64,000 nucleotides of DNA from Plotosus lineatus (lineage: Eukaryota; Chordata; Actinopteri; Siluriformes; Plotosidae). Positions within the stretch are counted from its first letter, which is position 1, and every line of letters starts with the position of its first letter. Below are positions 54,199-64,000 of this stretch, in pieces. The translations under genes and the position numbers were made by a program. Under the pieces are notes generated by a model. That model did no database searches and was not told the DNA's origin. It saw only the letters and a list, made by a program, of their open reading frames with translations. The stretch is from the NCBI GenBank assembly GCA_024760905.1, contig CM045737.1, positions 9,233,107-9,297,106 on the forward strand, given 5' to 3'.

Positions 54199-56067
54199 TT
54201 AAACATGGTCCTTAACCACAATCGGGCCAAGGCTTACAATTCTCTCCGGGTACAAGCCTGGAATTTAAGAAAAGAGACAGACATGAGTGGAATAAAAGCC
54301 AAATCACGTAGTTTCACTCAGGTCAACTCTGGCAAAGAATTAAATGGCACAATGCCAACATGGATCTCAATACCTGGGTCTGAGGACACATCAGGGCTCC
54401 TCCTTAAGGTACAGCTGTCACTGCAACAGCGACACACCTGGTCACCACCAAAAGCAGCAGTCCACCTGGGGAGAAAAAAAAAAAAAAGAAAGTGGTCAGT
54501 GTAAGCCAGTATCCCCTCCCCAATCGCTACAACACAGCAACATACCCATTGTCAGAGAACGAACAAGCCTTGTGCTCAGGATCAGCAGCAGTAGAGGCCA
54601 TGGTTGCCTTCAAGACACATGCAATATAGACCTGAAGACAGCAGGAGTACACCTTCATTATGGCAGTTCAAACACCAGGTCACCCAGGCCAGTCAATGGC
54701 TACGTACCAAGCTGCTCATTTGTTGAAACCTGAAAGCTTTCACCTCAAACCTCAGCTTATCTGCTTGAGTCTGGGGCATGAAGCGGGAGTGTGCAAGCTT
54801 GCCATCAATCAGGCACCTGAGAAGACTTGGTTAGGCTTTTGCTCACCAATTTAGCAAGCCAGAAAACAGACCCCCACCCCACTTACCCATAGTTCTCAAT
54901 GAAGGAGTATCTGGGACCAACATTGGGGTCCGGGCCGGTCGTGGCCACACAGCGATCTACAAGGACCCGCAGGGGCACATGCTTGAACTGCAGTACCGAT
55001 GCCTCAATAAACACAACCTCACCCAGATAGTACTGGTTCGATCCCCTTTCTGACATCCAGTCCCCTAAACAGACAAAGCCTAATTAGTCACTGACCCAGA
55101 CAAATCGAAGCTGCATTGCAACAATGATACAAACCCATCATGAGTCTCAAGGAGAAGACAAGCAGCTCTTCAGCAGCTTGGGCAGAAGAATATGGGAGCC
55201 AAGCAGGCATGAGAGCAGTGCTACTCACATTGTGGTGTCTAAAAAAACAGCCAAAGACCATCAAACGGAGTACCATCATACATTTAAACTAGGGTTTCAT
55301 TGATGTGGAGCAATACCTGGGATAACGACACTCGATAGAAACATTGACACCATCTTGCCTTTGAATGGGAGAACCACCTGAAGGCACTGAAGCAAAACCA
55401 AGGGAGAACATGTAGACCAGCTCACTTGCAGTCACCTGAAAGACAAAGCCAAGTGCATGAAAAGCCATCCAACAGGCATGAAACCAAACTGAAAGCATTT
55501 GGCGAGATGGCTTACGGTCCGCTTGCTGTTGCAGCCATGCAGTGCAGATTCAAAGACAAGGACTTGAGAGGAAGCATCCAGCCCTTTACCAGCACAACCT
55601 CCCAGTGAGAGGCCAGCAATATTGAGAGCTGCATCACTTCCAAACAGAGCTTTTCTAACCTCTACATACACTGTAGACCCAGTGCACTGTACTGTAACAC
55701 CCTTGACAGTGGCAAGCTTAGACGGTCTCACAAAAGGGACTGCTGTTGAGGAGGTTGGAAGTTGCACTTTTTCTGGGAACCGCCAAGTGATTTTCTTCTC
55801 TGGTCTCTGAATCACCTGTTGGGCTCGACCATCAGTGGAACCTTGAAGCACAAAACCAACCGGAGCAACCACAGAGCTCCCAGTTTGGGAATCACCCTGG
55901 CCCTGTTGAGAACCCACCCCAGTACTCACTTGTCGCAAGCTCTGTCTCAGATCATTTGCTTGAAACCCAGCAGGAAGTTGGAGATTCCTCAGTTGTGGCC
56001 ATTGTGCTGCTGACAGTCCCACTGCAAGGAATAGCCATAGACTAAGCCCTACTTGGTTCAACCCCAT
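54199..56067 (-). CDS. ZP3-like egg-coat (zona pellucida) glycoprotein, copy 2, intact
   Basis: Eight minus-strand exons: 56067-55516 (552 bp), 55435-55317 (119), 55238-55135 (104), 55064-54887 (178), 54816-54708 (109), 54631-54546 (86), 54465-54374 (92), 54257-54199 (59). All have GT-AG borders and consistent phases, total 1299 bases, 432 residues. Signal peptide 1-22 (LSLWLFLAVGLSAA), Q/P-rich N-terminus, ZP-N (VTVQCTGSTVYVEV, LGGCAGKG, VLVFESALHGCNSKR), ECRYPR/HHNVSSTALMP linker with an N-glycosylation site, ZP-C (DWMSERGSNQYYLGE, RCVATTGPDPNVGP, CLIDGKLAHSRF), CRCCSDSC cluster, short C-tail. Role: secreted subunit polymerising into the fish egg envelope. Orthology to a particular fish zp3 paralogue is not settled. 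Confidence 0.9.
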
Positions 56068-56116
56068 TTCAACTGACAGCCCCTAAAAGGTTCACCAGCA
56101 CACTCAACCTACTTCC

Positions 56117-56124
56117 TATTTAAG
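56117..56124 (-). promoter_or_regulatory. TATA-like box, ZP3-like copy 2
   Basis: CTTAAATA on minus, about 50 bases above the ATG, identical to copy 1. Confidence 0.45.
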
Positions 56125-56207
56125 CAAATAATTCTTCTCCTGATTGATTTTTTCTCAAGCCGTACCCATCTCACAGATGTCAGCAATTAGTATTTTACTT
56201 ATCCTTG

Positions 56208-56218
56208 CAGGTGATTGG
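56208..56218 (-). promoter_or_regulatory. E-box and CCAAT, ZP3-like copy 2
   Basis: CCAAT then CACCTG on minus, same spacing as copy 1. Candidate oocyte E-box; functional use is inferred from the gene family only. Confidence 0.35.
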
Positions 56219-56375
56219 ACCAAGAGATAAATTGTCTTTGTCACATGACCTGGTCAGTCAAAACAAACACACAAACAAACAAAAACAAAAAACTTCTGAA
56301 ATTGCCCAAAAGTAAAGTTGGGTATACCATTAGGTTATTTTCTTCATGAGGATCAAACACAACACAATGGTGCAG

Positions 56376-56551
56376 ATTTGTCATCATTTTATCATTATCT
56401 GTAATCACTTAATCCGGATTAAGGTCACGGGGAGGTTTGCGCCCATCTCAGTCAACTTTGGGTGATGGCAGAGTACACACCCTGGACAGCTCGCCAGGCC
56501 ATTGCAGGGAAGAAACACGCTCACGGCTTTGTAGCCCACTCTAGTCGGAGA
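56376..56551 (-). mobile_element. SINE 3' half (sister of 34215-34390)
   Basis: Same truncated SINE abutting the ZP3 exon-1 relic. Confidence 0.65.
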
Positions 56552-56651
56552 TGGAGATTCCTCAGTTGTGGCGATTGTGCTGCTGACAGTCCCACTGCAA
56601 GGAGTAGCCATAGACTAAGCCCTGCTTGGTTCAACCCTGTTTCTGCTGACA
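56552..56651 (-). pseudogene. ZP3-like exon-1 relic (sister of 34391-34490)
   Basis: Signal-peptide-coding region with lost ATG and an in-frame TAG, identical in layout to the copy-1 relic, so the truncated ZP3 copy existed before the large duplication. Confidence 0.8.
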
Positions 56652-57058
56652 CCACTTCCCTCAGATTTGTCTTTCAAAAAAAGAAAGACAGAAATCTCTG
56701 AACAAGTCTGAAAGATGTAATAAGTTTTTGATAAACTAGTTGTACCCCCAGGTTATTGGAGGGAAGGGGGTGCCTCACTTCCCCGTTCTAGACAGTCTCC
56801 AAGTAAAATATAGCCACTGCCCAATAGATAAATTAGCTAATACACCTGGTTGGGCAAATACATGAGCTCCTTCAGGATATTTTGGTTCGTCCCCTCTAAA
56901 TTAAATGCAGGGTCAGCAGTGAATGAGGCATCTTTGTTTGAGGGCATATCGAACACTTTGTCTTTCTCTGTCAAGAGCTACCATTTTGAGAACACTGACA
57001 GGGACATTTCCAAACGCCGGGACTGAGGAGTATACACACCAACTGTGTTGAGCTACAG

Positions 57059-57520
57059 CAGGGGTCGGGAACCTTTTTGACGAGAAGAGACAAAAAATAA
57101 AAATTAAAATCTAATCTTCTGCGAGCCAAATAATTTTTTTTTTATCCGGAGACCAATAATTTTGGAGTATAATATGACTCTGAATTTATTTTAATCAACA
57201 TTGTTATAACAAAGTTTATTTATATAGAATTTATTGATAAGAAAAGTACTTCTGACTATTAATGCGACTTCTGGTGCTGCATGCGGTACAGTACTAACAA
57301 ACTGGGCTTTATTCTCACACTCGCACTTTGTTTGATTGACAGTGTTCAGCTGTTATTGCTTACTGATAATATGTGAAGTGCTCCACCAAAATAGGCACCT
57401 GTCGTTGATTGTTGATTGGTCAGCTCAGGCTTGCACATGCGCAGTGCCCGTTACACGTTAACTTCCGGTTTTAACTTCCGCTTTCTGGTTTACTGCACGC
57501 TGAATTTATCCATATATTGG
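57059..57520. mobile_element. hAT-like end (sister of 34905-35360)
   Basis: CAGGGGTCGGGAACCTTTTT with a much shorter A-run than copy 1. No right terminus found. Confidence 0.5.
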
Positions 57521-57534
57521 ACAGTAAGGAGGGA

Positions 57535-59175
57535 GAAAATGATCGATACAGGTTGGCACAGCAGAGAGACAGAGATGGGAAGGACATGCAGCAAGTTAGA
57601 TTGATAAAGGACAGATAGGGAAATGTATTGACTGATGACAGAAGTGTGCTGGCAAGATGGAAAGAGTTCGTTGAAGAGCTGTTGAATGAGGAAAATGAGA
57701 GGGAAAAAAGAGTAGAAGAGGTGACTGTTGAGGACCAGGAAGTAGCAAAGATTATTATGGGAGAAGTGAGGAGGGCACTGAAGAGGATGAAGAATGGAAA
57801 GGCAGTTGGTCCTGATGATATACCTGTGGAGGTATGGAAGTGTCTAGGAGAGGTAGCAGTAGATTTTTCTCACAAGAACATTCAACAAGGTCTCTGAGAG
57901 TGAGCAGATGCCAGAGGAATGGAGGAGAAGTGTGCTGGCGCCCATTTTTAAGAACAAGGGAGACGTGCAGGGTTGTAGCAGCTACAGAGGGATAAAGTTG
58001 ATGAGCCATACGATGAAGTTATGGGAAAGAATAATGGAAGTTAGACTAAGGGCAGAGGTCAGCATTTGTGAACAACAGTTTGGTGTCATGCCAGGAAAGA
58101 GCACCACAGATGCAGTGTTTGTTTTGAGGATGTTAATAGAGAAGTATCGAGAAGGTCAGAGGAACTGCATTGTGCCTTTTGGATTTGGAAAAAGCACATG
58201 ACAGGGTGCCAAGAGAAGAACTGTGCATGAGGAAGTCTGGAGTGGCAGAGAAGTATGTTAGAGTGGTGCATAACATGTATGAGAGATGTAAGACAGTGGT
58301 GAGGTGTGCTATCGGCGTGACCGATGAATTCAAGGTGGAGGTAGGACTGCATCAAGGATCAGCTCTGAGCCCCTTCTTGTTTGCTCTGGTGATGGACAGG
58401 CTGACAGACGAGATTAGGCAAAAATCTCCATGGATTATGATGTTTGCAGATGACATCATGATCTGTAGTGAGAGCAGAGAACAAGTGAAGGAAAATCTAG
58501 AGAGGTGGAGGTATGCCCTGGACAGGAGAGGAATGACGGTTAGCCTCAAAAAATCAGAATACATGTGTGTGAATGAGAAGGACCCAGGAGGAATGGTGAT
58601 GTTACAGGGAGCAGAGATAATGAAGGTGGAGGATTTTAAGCACTCAGGCTCAAACAAACAGAGCAATGGAGAGTGTGGAAAAGAGGTGAAGAAGCGTGTT
58701 CAGGCAGGTTGGAATGGTTGGAGAAAAGTGTCCGGTGTGATGTGTGATAGGAGAGAATCAACAATAATGAAAAGAAAAATGTAGTATGGCTTAGAAACAG
58801 TGGCGCTGACAAAAAGGAAGGAGGCAGAGCTGGAGGTAGCAGCGATGAAAATGTTGAGGTTCTCTCTGGGAGTAATGAGGATGGATAGGATCAGAGGGAC
58901 AGCCCATGTAAGATGTTGTAGAGACAAAGTCAGAGAGGCTAGATTAAGATGGTTTGGACATGTCCAGAGGAGGGATACTGAGTATATTGGTAGTCGGACG
59001 CTGAGGTTGGAACGACCAGGCAGAAGGCTGAGAGAAAGACCAAAGAAGAGATTTATGGATGTGGTGAAGGAAAACATGAAGGTCGTTGGAGTTAGAGAAG
59101 AAGATGCAGAGGACAGGGTGAGATGGAGACGGATGATTTGCTGTGGCGACCCCTGAAGGGAACAGCCGAAAGAAT
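57535..59175 (+). mobile_element. RTE-like LINE, RT half (sister of 35375-37075)
   Basis: Same element. Frame 58170-58784 keeps MMFADDIMICSESREQ and more of the core open than copy 1. Breaks remain near 57870, 58180 and 58785, where about 30 bases are deleted relative to copy 1. Confidence 0.85.
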
Positions 59176-59189
59176 AAGAAGTCCTTCAT

Positions 59190-59884
59190 CAAGCTTTTTA
59201 ATTATTATTTATACCCCCGCCGACCCCAACGCTAAAACCCCAATCCTGTCCTGGATACCAAACCTGCCCATCACTTCCTCGTCCCCTCTGTTTCATGCAC
59301 CGACATGTCCATTGAAGTCTGCCCCAATGACCACTCTTTCACCTCTGGGGGTATTCTGCATCACTTCATCGAACTCTCTCCAGAATCTCTCCTTCTCTTC
59401 TCGCTCACATCCTGCCTGTGGGGCATAAGCACTAACAACATTGACCATCACACCTTCGATTTCGAACTTGAGACTCATCACTCTGTCTGACACTCTTTTT
59501 ACTTGAAGAACATTCCTGACAAACCCCCCCTTGAAGATGACTCCGACTCCATTTCTCTTCCCATCCACACCATGATAAAACAGCTTAAACCTGCTCCTAA
59601 GCCTCTCGCCTTGCTACCTTTCTATCTGGTCTCCTGAAAACACAGTATGTCCACCTTCCTCCTCTGCATCATGTCAGTCAGTTCTCTCGCTTTTTTTGTC
59701 ATAGTTAAAACATTCAAAGTCCCGACTCTCAGCCTTTCCTCTTCTCTCTCCTCCTACGGATTCGCCTCCCGCCTCTCCTTCTTCGACCAACAGTCGCCCA
59801 GTTTCCACCAGCACACTGTTGGTTAACAGAACTGATGGCAGTCGTTGTGAACCCGGGCCTCGACCGATCCAGTATGGAATTCTT
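59190..59884 (-). mobile_element. RTE-like LINE 5' part (sister of 37090-37783)
   Basis: Endonuclease frame 59568-59293 (VGVIFKGGFVRNVLQVKRV, VVSAYAPQAG, IGADFNGHVG) plus 5' UTR, fused to the tRNA unit at about 59884. Confidence 0.8.
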
Positions 59885-60065
59885 ATATGTGTCCAGAAAA
59901 AAACGAATAAATAAAACAAAACTTCCCTTTAGGGGACCAGGTCAACCATCCCCCCAAAAAAGGGATGCAAGACAAACCCCACAGACACACAGAGACAGAC
60001 ACAGACGCACAGGGAGATGCACTCATACACAAACACAGTGATTGAGAGAGAGAGAGGACCAGATA

Positions 60066-60102
<37 letters not shown>

Positions 60103-60398
60103 ATGAACAGAACAGACGCAGAGAGAGAGAGGGAGATGCACAGACATACACACATAGACACACCTACTGAAAGAGCGAGAGAGTGATAGAGAGAGAGACA
60201 GACGCCCAGACACAGAGCACGAGAGAGAGAGAGAGCGAGAGAGATGCACACACACACAGAAATATGCACAGACACACATTCAGAGAGAGAGACACGGACA
60301 CACATAGGTGCTCACAAATACTCCACTGTGTTTTGTCTTCCGATGTGATGGAAGATTATTTAAGAATCTTTATTTTGTAGGAGGTTATAATAATAATG

Positions 60399-60461
<63 letters not shown>

Positions 60462-60777
60462 GAAAAAAGACACAAACACAGGGAGGGGGAGAGACTGAGA
60501 GAGAGACAGAACCAGACACAGACAAACACAGAGAGAGAAAGAGAGTGAGAGAGAGATCCACAGAACAGACTCAGAGTGAGAGAGACACAGACACACACCA
60601 GTGCTCACAAATACTCCACTGTGTTTTGTCTCCCTATGTGATGGAAGATTATTTAAGAATCTTTATTTTGTAGGAGATAATAATAATAATAATAATTATA
60701 ATAATAATAGAAAAAAATACTGGAAATAACAACAAGAATAATAGAAAAAATTGAGCAATGGAGATATACACTCCAGA

Positions 60778-60849
60778 CTCCTCATCAGGGAATCAAACCC
60801 CGGTCTTCCACGTGATAGGCGGAGATACTGGCCACTATACTAACGAGGA
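60778..60849 (-). pseudogene. tRNA-Asp-like, G-U intermediates, anticodon ATC
   Basis: Acceptor TCCTCGT/ATGAGGA and T stem CGGGG/CCCTG each contain one G-U pair, half-way between the two fully paired forms. Anticodon changed to ATC. Confidence 0.55.
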
Positions 60850-61366
60850 AGTGCTAACAAGTCATCAGGGGTTCAAGTCCCACTTTGTGAAGTGACGTGG
60901 ACAGGCCGAAAAGGCAAATGCATGTCATCGCAGCACTGAAAGCTAAACCTCGTTCTAACCTGAAACATAAAAAATCATTTATTCCTATTTGTGTCCCTAA
61001 AAACGAATAAATAAAACAAAACTTCCATTTAGGGGACCAGGTAAACCATCCCACCATAAAAGGTATACAAGACAAACCCCACAGACACACAAATAGATGC
61101 ACTCAGACACGAACACAGGGAAAGAGAGTGAGACACACACAGACACACATCAGTGCTCACAAATACTCCACTGTGTTTTGTCTGCCTATGTGACGGAAGA
61201 TTATTTAAGAATCTTTATTTTGTAGGAGATAATAATCATCATAATAATAATAATAATAATACAAAAAATACTGGTAATAACAACAATAATAATGTAATGG
61301 TAATAACAATAATAATCAGCACAAGAAGGAAAGACACAATAAAGCACTGGAGATATACACTCCAGC

Positions 61367-61438
61367 CTCCTCGTCGGGGAATTGAACCACGGTCTTCCAC
61401 GTGACAGGCAGAGATACTGGCCACTATACTAACGAGGA
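61367..61438 (-). tRNA. tRNA-Asp(GTC)-like
   Basis: Acceptor perfect, anticodon GTC. The T stem has one change (GAACCACGG on plus). Confidence 0.45.
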
Positions 61439-61747
61439 ACTGCTAATGATGCATCAGGGGCTCAAGTCCCACTATGAGTGGGTTGTCCCTGCCGTTCTCA
61501 ACAGTGCTGCTGCCTGGGTTATCAAAGGCCTGAAATGTCTCTCACTGTCTGTGGTGAGAGCTTCATCTGAAAGAACCATTGAAGACTTTCGTAAAGAGGA
61601 GCTGCACAGTTGTCAGTGTGTTTCTGCCCTGCGATGGCCTGGCGAGCTGACCATGGTGTACTCTGCCCTCACTCAGAGTCGGCCGAGATGGACGCCAGTC
61701 TCCAAGCTTAGGATTAAGCTCTTCAGAAAATGAATGAATGAAACAAC

Positions 61748-62720
61748 CTCTCCTTACGAAAAGTGCCAAATGCGCCATTCAAAAATTCAAGCAATGCACG
61801 AGTTGCTCTCTCGTTGGCTGTCTCCCAACATCCTTCTGGCCTCCCGTTGGCCTCCCATTGGCCAGGAGGGATCTGAATCTCCATAGTACTGTATAAATCA
61901 GCTTGTTTGTCACGCGCATAAAGCAGAACTGTACTGTTGGTTTGTGTGTTTCGAAAGTGCTCATTGCAGCTTATTTTTCGTTTTTTAAGTTGTTTAATTC
62001 AGTAAATGTTTAATAAATGTGGTACGCTCCGCCGAGGGTGGGCAAAACGCGGCTCATCCGGACCTCCGATCCAGTGCTGTCGTGGTCAAAAAATAAGTGA
62101 GTGTATGATGGCAGCGACGCGACTGAGGCGTGCAGCAGCACCTCATCTATGAAGTGAGCTGAGGTACACGGAGCGCGGAGAGGGTGCGACTTTGGCTTTG
62201 AAACTATTTAGCACTTCATCCCCACTTTTTATTGACTGACACAGTCGTGGAAATTTAGATTGCTCAACTATAAAGTAGACCAAATTCAGTCAGTCCACTT
62301 CAACGCAGCCACGAAAACAAGTGGGTACACAGTGTGTATCGGCGTGGACCCACCACGACAGCACTGTTCCGATCCCTCACGCAAACAGGGGAATGTTGAG
62401 TACTGAACGAGTGTTCAAAGCAAACTTTCCTGCCTGACAGATTGGAAGTCCGGACAAGCCGTGTTCTGCCCCAAAAGCTCCGTTGTCGGCCGCGATGCCT
62501 CCCGCACTTGGCGGAGCGCGTCACAAATCTTTAATAATGTTTAATATTGTTTGGTTCGGTGAAAAAAAAATTGGTTCATGAAAATTTCTTAATGTTTAAT
62601 ATTGTTTAGTTAATAAAAAAATTGGTTCATAAAAAATGTTCTGAATTTCCATAGTAGTGAACCCATGACTGTTTGTCACACACGTAAAGGAGAGTAAAAG
62701 GAGAGTTGTCCTGTTGGTTC
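61748..62720 (+). repeat. interspersed element with promoter-like core, copy 3
   Basis: As 39668-40580, with an extra CGTGTTCTGCCCCAAAAGCT, CCGTTGTCGGCCGCGATGCC stretch at about 62460-62500 that copy 2 lacks. Holds a MITE at 62072-62366. Confidence 0.45.
62072..62366. mobile_element. hAT-type MITE, copy 3
   Basis: Same 295-bp element and insertion site as 40005-40299; flanks CTCCGATC and TTCCGATC. Confidence 0.8.
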
Positions 62721-63315
62721 GTGAGTTTTGTGATTTTATTTGAGAAGCTCATCTTATGTGTCCTGAAAAAACGAATAAATAAAACAAAGCTTCCCTTTAG
62801 GGGACCAGGGAAACCATCCCCCCCAAAAAGTATGCAAGACAAACCCCTCAGACACACAGAGACACACAGGGAGATACACTCAGACACAAACACAGGGAGA
62901 GGGAGAGAGAGAGAACCAGGCCCACACAAACAGAGAGAGAGAGAGAGAGAGATGCACAGAACAGACTCAGAAAGTGAGAGAGATGCACACACATGCACAG
63001 ACACACACTGAGAGAGAGAGAGAGAGAGAAAGATGCCCAGACACACAGAGTGAGAGAGAGAGATAGATACACACACACACACACACACTCACAGAGAAAG
63101 AAAGAGAGAGACACTGACACACATCAGTGCTCACAAATACTCCACTGTGTTTTGTCTCTGTATGTGACGGAAGCTTATTTCAGAATCTTTATTTTGTTGG
63201 AGATAATAAGAATAATAATAATAAAAATACTAGAAAAAAATACCGGTAAGAACAACAAGAATAATCATCACAAGAAGGAAAGAAACAACAAAGCACTGGA
63301 GACAAACATTCCAGG

Positions 63316-63387
63316 CTCCTCGTCAGGGAGTTGAACCCTGGTTTTCAACGTGATAGGCGGAGATACTGGCCAAAAAACTAATGAGGA
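63316..63387 (-). pseudogene. tRNA-Asp-like, anticodon ATC (sister of 41161-41232)
   Basis: Same acceptor mismatch and ATC as the sister, plus a damaged D arm (CCAAAAAACTA on plus). Confidence 0.65.
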
Positions 63388-63566
63388 ACTGCCAATGATT
63401 CACAAGGGGTTAAAGTCCCACTTTGTGACGTGACGTGGACAGGCCGAACTTGCAAAACTTCCCTTTAGGGGACCATGTCCACCACCCCTTAAAGGTATGC
63501 GATACAAACCCCACAGACACAGAGACGAACACAGACGCACAGGGAGATGCACATACACACAAACAC

Positions 63567-63613
<47 letters not shown>

Positions 63614-63971
63614 CAGAACAGACTCAGAGAAAGAAAGAGAGAGAGATGCACACACACGCACAGACACACACACACACAGAGAGAGATGCACAGCAGAGAC
63701 AGACGCCCAGACACAGAGTGAGAGACATACACACACAGAAATATGCACAGACACACACTCAGAAAGACAGAGAGACAAAGACACACATCAGTGCTCACAA
63801 ATACTCCACTGTGTTTTTTCCCCCCATGTGACGGAAGATTATTTAAGAATCTTTATTTTGTAGAAGATAATAATAAGAATAATAATAGAAAAAAAATACT
63901 GGAAAGAACAACAAGAATAATCATCACAAGCAGGAAAGAAATGATAAAGCACTGGAAATACACACTCCCGA

Positions 63972-64000
63972 CTCCTCGTCAGGGAATCGAACCCCAGTCT
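63972..64000 (-). tRNA. tRNA-Asp-like, cut by window end
   Basis: Only the 3' acceptor strand and T arm are inside the window (CTCCTCGTCAGGGAATCGAA on plus). Confidence 0.45.

Larger units (their letters stand above)
59885..61735. repeat. tRNA-Asp unit array (sister of 37784-39655)
   Basis: CA/GA microsatellites, a longer TAA run at 60390-60462, conserved blocks at about 60310, 60602 and 61155, tRNA cores at 60778 and 61367, and a SINE body at 61440-61735. Confidence 0.85.
52337..64000. repeat. segmental duplicon 2, copy 2
   Basis: Matches 30128-41900 in order and orientation, with small indels such as shorter A-runs at 52519 and 53403. It continues past the window end. Confidence 0.9.
62740..64000. 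repeat. tRNA-Asp unit array (sister of 40590-41830)
   Basis: Two units with GA/CA microsatellites (62850-63110, 63540-63780) and tRNA cores at 63316 and 63972. Runs off the window. Confidence 0.85.

Noticed and set aside
21056..63387. Annotating all tRNA-Asp-like cores as working tRNA genes
   Set aside because: Some fold well, but none has an early T-run terminator, many are damaged, and all lie in a repeat unit. Listed with modest confidence as tRNA-like instead.
3000..64000. CRISPR array, bacterial operons or phage genes
   Set aside because: Spliced genes, SINEs, LINEs and microsatellites show a vertebrate nuclear genome; the regular repeats are tRNA units, 36-bp coding repeats and microsatellites, not repeat-spacer arrays.

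Overview
The window looks like repeat-rich nuclear DNA of a ray-finned fish, probably a teleost. The evidence is a spliced egg-coat gene of ZP3 type, Tc1/mariner, hAT, RTE-like and L2-like elements, several tRNA-derived SINEs typical of fish, a gamma-type endogenous retroviral env remnant, long CA/GA/TAA microsatellites, and a 100-N scaffold gap at 20520-20619. There are no operons or dense coding, and nearly all short open frames are low-complexity or repeat shadows. Only two cellular gene families can be supported, both on the minus strand and both tandemly duplicated.

Layout. 1-6940: SINEs, two hAT elements (one with a nested SINE), a decayed Tc1-like transposon, and an old partial copy of the next block. 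6943-14520 and 14826-20519: two tandem copies of a roughly 6-7.6 kb block. Each carries one minus-strand gene with a P/Q/H-rich exon, a phase-matched intron, a second exon made of 36-bp (12-residue) repeats, and a 3' UTR with AATAAA. Copy 1 is frameshifted and its intron has gained a Tc1 element. Copy 2 has an open second exon, but its first exon runs into the scaffold gap. 20620-30127: RTE-like LINE pieces mixed with a tandem repeat whose unit contains a tRNA-Asp(GTC)-like sequence on the minus strand.

30128 to about 41900 and 52337-64000 (running off the window): a second, larger segmental duplication, offset by about 22.1 kb. Each copy holds an eight-exon ZP3-like gene. The first (32041-33906) is broken in exon 4. 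The second (54199-56067) reads through all eight exons with matching phases to a predicted 432-residue protein. Upstream of each lies a truncated ZP3 exon-1 relic cut by a SINE, then an RTE LINE and tRNA-Asp arrays. 41900-52337 holds the most complete RTE LINE (minus strand), a retroviral env with polypurine tract and LTR start, an L2-like LINE end and another LINE reverse-transcriptase relic.

How it fits together: the ZP3 gene would supply a secreted egg-envelope subunit in the oocyte. The proline-rich gene has no recognised function. Everything else is selfish or structural DNA. The SINE tails resemble the 3' ends of the RTE and L2 LINEs present here, which fits mobilisation in trans by those LINEs. 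The tRNA-Asp units appear to have spread by segmental duplication together with an RTE insertion.
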